DNA of 9,117 nucleotides from DATAYA01 sp036272815 (lineage in GTDB: Bacteria; Pseudomonadota; Alphaproteobacteria; Acetobacterales; Acetobacteraceae): positions 1 through 9,117 of the forward strand of contig DATAYA010000354.1 in the NCBI GenBank assembly GCA_036272815.1, given 5' to 3'. The notes below the pieces were generated by a model. That model was not told where the DNA came from. It did no database searches and saw only the letters and a list, made by a program, of their open reading frames with translations. Below are positions 7,197-9,117 of this stretch, piece by piece. Within the stretch, counting starts at the first letter, position 1. Every line of letters starts with the position of its first letter. Made by a program: the position numbers and the translations under genes.

Positions 7197-8068
7197 GCGC
7201 GGCCGATCGCGCCGAGCAGGCCGCGCGGGCGCACCACCAGCACCAGCGTCATCACCGCGAACAGGACGACGTCCGAATAGGCCGGATCGACCATCGAGGT
7301 GAGGCTCAGCAATTCGCCCGCGATCAGCCCGCCCAGGATCGCGCCGGGGAACGAGCCGACGCCGCCGATCACCACGACCACGAAGGTCTCGACCAGGATC
7401 GTGTCGCCCATGTCGGGCGTCAGCGCCGCTACCGGCGCATTGATGATGCCGGCGAAGCCTGCCGCGGCGGCGCCGATGCCGAACACCAGCATGAACACGC
7501 GATCCACGTTGATGCCGAGGATGTCGACCATGCCGGCATCCTCGATCCCGGCGCGGACGATCATGCCGATCCGGGTGCGGTACAGCAGCGCGTACAGCCC
7601 GGCCAGCGCCGCGCCGGTGATCGCCAGCGCCCACAGCCGGTAGGTCGGATAGAACATGAAGCCCAGGCGGGTGATCCCGCCGGCCCAGGCGGGCGGCGGC
7701 ACCTGCAGCGAGAGGCTGCCGAAGCCGAGCCGCACCAGCTCCACCAGCACGATGCCGATGCCGAACGTCACCAGGATCTGGTCCTCGGGCGGCCGGCGAT
7801 AGAAGGCGCGGATCACGCCGCGCTCCGTCACCACGCCCACGATCGCGAGCGCCGCGGTGCCGCCGATCACGGCGAGCACGAAGGAATGGGTCGCCGACCA
7901 AACGGCATACCCGGCATAGCCGCCAAGCATGAACATCGCGCCATGGGCGAGGTTCAGCACGCCGAGCGTGCCGTAGATGATCGTCAGCCCCGAGCTGATG
8001 AGGGCGAGCAGGGTGCCGAGTGCCAGCCCGTTGAAGAACTGGGCGACGAAGTTGGGCCAGGTCAGCAT
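7193..8068 (-). CDS. livH: Liv-type ABC transporter permease (LivH)
   Basis: A 291-residue inner-membrane permease of normal LivH length. The N-terminal GLTIIYGTLGVLNLAHGAMFMLGGYAGY is the family hallmark, and the cytoplasmic segment AGIEDAGMVDILGINVDRVF matches the coupling loop that contacts the ATPases. It is hydrophobic throughout, with about eight likely helices. It should form the translocation channel together with the LivM domain of the next gene, whose ATG overlaps its TGA. The ATG at 8068 is preceded by CGGTCGCCC, with no recognisable Shine-Dalgarno, and a strong hairpin ends 8 bases upstream. Expression may therefore be lower than that of the binding protein, as is usual in such operons. 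The transported solute cannot be inferred from the permease. Confidence 0.92.
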   Translation of the reverse strand: MLTWPNFVAQFFNGLALGTLLALISSGLTIIYGTLGVLNLAHGAMFMLGGYAGYAVWSATHSFVLAVIGGTAALAIVGVVTERGVIRAFYRRPPEDQILVTFGIGIVLVELVRLGFGSLSLQVPPPAWAGGITRLGFMFYPTYRLWALAITGAALAGLYALLYRTRIGMIVRAGIEDAGMVDILGINVDRVFMLVFGIGAAAAGFAGIINAPVAALTPDMGDTILVETFVVVVIGGVGSFPGAILGGLIAGELLSLTSMVDPAYSDVVLFAVMTLVLVVRPRGLLGAIGRA

Positions 8069-8076
8069 GGGCGACC

Positions 8077-8108
8077 GCGGCGGCGCCGGTGCGGTTCGGC
8101 GCCGCCGC
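8077..8108 (-). promoter_or_regulatory. GC hairpin between the binding-protein gene and livH
   Basis: A perfect 12-bp inverted repeat, GCGGCGGCGCCG at 8077-8088 and CGGCGCCGCCGC at 8097-8108, flanks an 8-base loop. It fills most of the 49-base gap between the binding-protein stop and the livH start. On the minus strand no T-run follows, so it is not a typical intrinsic terminator. By analogy with other ABC operons, a stem-loop here would protect the upstream message from 3' decay or lower permease translation. That role is inference. Confidence 0.6.
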
Positions 8109-8117
8109 CGCTTCCGT

Positions 8118-9117
8118 TCAGGTCAACGGGCCGAGCTTGCAGTCGAACGCGCCGGGCGGCTGCATCAGCCCTGCACCGGGCACGATCTCGACGGTTTCCC
8201 AGTAGTCGTCGGGGCTCTTCATCGCGGCTTTCGTCTTGCCTTTCTGGACGATCACCGGGCGGACGAGCTGGTGGTCGGCGGCGCGGAAATAGACGTCGCC
8301 CACCGTCGATTTCATGTGCTGGCCCGACTCGTAGGCCTTGATGATATCGGGCGGATAGAAGCTTTTGGCGGTCTCGACCATGTTCGCCCACATCGCGACC
8401 TGCATGTAGGCGGTGTTGGCGCTCCATTCCGGCTTGTAGTTGTATTTCTTCTCGAACGCATCGTTGAACATCTTGGCCAGCGGGTACTTGTCCTCGATTG
8501 TCCACCAGTAGTCGGTGGCGGTGTAGACGCCCTGCGTGATGTCGGGCCCGACCTGCTGGGCCAGGAACGGCACCTGGTAGGCCACCACCAGCGTCTGCTT
8601 GCTGAGGATGCCGAACTGCTTGGCCTGCTTGGTCGACAGGACCGCGTCGTTGCCCCAGTTGATGTTGATGAACACGTCGGCGCCGGAATTGGCGATATTG
8701 AGCAGGTAGGTGGAGTAGTCCGACGCCCCGAGCGGGCAGACCTGGTTGGTGACCGTGGTCCAGCCGCCCTCCTTGAGGTACGTCTCCATCGAGTGATTGA
8801 CAGTGTGGCCGTAGGTGTAGTCGGGCGTGAGGTAGGCAACCTTCTTGTTCCGCCCGATATTCTTGATCAGGATCGGGCTCAGAGCCGCAGACGAGGTCTG
8901 GCCGTAGAAGCACTCGCGGAACGAATAGCGCACGCAGTCCTTGCCGGTGGTATCGTTGGAGCCGCTGACGCCGGGCAGGTAGATCACCTTCTCGCGTTGC
9001 GCCAGCTTGTTCAGCGCCACCGCGACCGCGCTCGAGCAGCAGCCGCTGAACATCACCGCCTTGTTCTGGCTGATGAAGCGGGTGGCCGCCTGCACCGCGA
9101 CGTTCGGCTTTGCCTCG
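8118..9117 (-). CDS. Periplasmic substrate-binding protein of a Liv-type ABC transporter, partial
   Basis: 332 residues are visible and the gene runs off the window's right edge, so the signal peptide and true start are missing. The first visible residues are EAKPNVAVQAATRF. The GTG at 9095 is only an internal codon, because the frame stays open to the edge. The fold is that of Peripla_BP_6 / leucine-binding proteins: a domain-1 stretch FSGCCSSAVAVALNKLAQ followed by VIYLPGVSGSND, the hinge-region KVAYLTPDYTYGHTV, and ADVFININWGND further on. The C-terminus ends at TGA 8118-8120. It captures the ligand in the periplasm and delivers it to LivH/LivMG. Two adjacent Cys in GCC and further Cys in KDC, ECF and VCP may form disulphides. 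Proteins of this family bind branched-chain or other amino acids, amides, urea or aromatic acids, so I leave the ligand open. The hairpin and livH follow. Confidence 0.88.
   Translation of the reverse strand, partial: EAKPNVAVQAATRFISQNKAVMFSGCCSSAVAVALNKLAQREKVIYLPGVSGSNDTTGKDCVRYSFRECFYGQTSSAALSPILIKNIGRNKKVAYLTPDYTYGHTVNHSMETYLKEGGWTTVTNQVCPLGASDYSTYLLNIANSGADVFININWGNDAVLSTKQAKQFGILSKQTLVVAYQVPFLAQQVGPDITQGVYTATDYWWTIEDKYPLAKMFNDAFEKKYNYKPEWSANTAYMQVAMWANMVETAKSFYPPDIIKAYESGQHMKSTVGDVYFRAADHQLVRPVIVQKGKTKAAMKSPDDYWETVEIVPGAGLMQPPGAFDCKLGPLT

Noticed and set aside
7197..7901. Extension of the LivM-LivG frame upstream to 7901
   Set aside because: That stretch is livH read out of frame; the ATG at 7196 overlapping the livH stop is the supported start.
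6426..8341. Plus-strand open frames opposite the transporter genes (6426-7280, 7118-8341)
   Set aside because: The low-complexity His/Glu/Arg/Ala translations are antisense shadows of the livH and livMG frames.

Overview
This is a compact, GC-rich bacterial window in which every gene I can support lies on the minus strand, so genes are described here from high to low coordinates. The very high G+C content, the hopanoid-type nucleoside phosphorylase (HpnG) and the Liv-type ABC transporter suggest a hopanoid-producing alphaproteobacterium (Rhizobiales- or Rhodospirillales-like). That placement is inference; there is no rRNA or other marker to fix it.

Block 1 (9117 to 4657) is a branched-chain-amino-acid-type (HAAT/Liv) ABC importer: a substrate-binding protein cut off by the window end, LivH permease, a single polypeptide that fuses LivM permease to LivG ATPase, and LivF ATPase. 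LivH/LivMG and LivMG/LivF each overlap by ATGA. The binding protein and livH are separated by 49 bases that hold a perfect 12-bp GC hairpin. The ligand cannot be read from the sequence.

A 176-base intergenic stretch (4481-4656) has a plausible sigma70-type promoter and two adjacent imperfect 20-base repeats, and probably begins a second transcription unit.

Block 2 (4480 to 1) holds an integral-membrane PMT/ArnT-like glycosyltransferase, a DPM1/GtrB-like family 2 glycosyltransferase with two C-terminal membrane segments, an HpnG-like phosphorylase whose start appears to be a CTG overlapping the previous stop, an agmatinase/guanidinobutyrase-type ureohydrolase, and the first 15 codons of a short-chain dehydrogenase. 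The first three are joined by 4-base overlaps and the last two follow after about 20 bases each. The two glycosyltransferases look like a donor-maker and donor-user pair working through a polyprenyl-phosphate sugar. Their coupling to hpnG suggests a hopanoid or other lipid modification, but this is a hypothesis. The role of the ureohydrolase and dehydrogenase in the same unit is unclear; a link to the transporter's substrate is possible.

No tRNA, rRNA, CRISPR array, insertion sequence or phage feature was seen. No gap between genes exceeds 300 bases.
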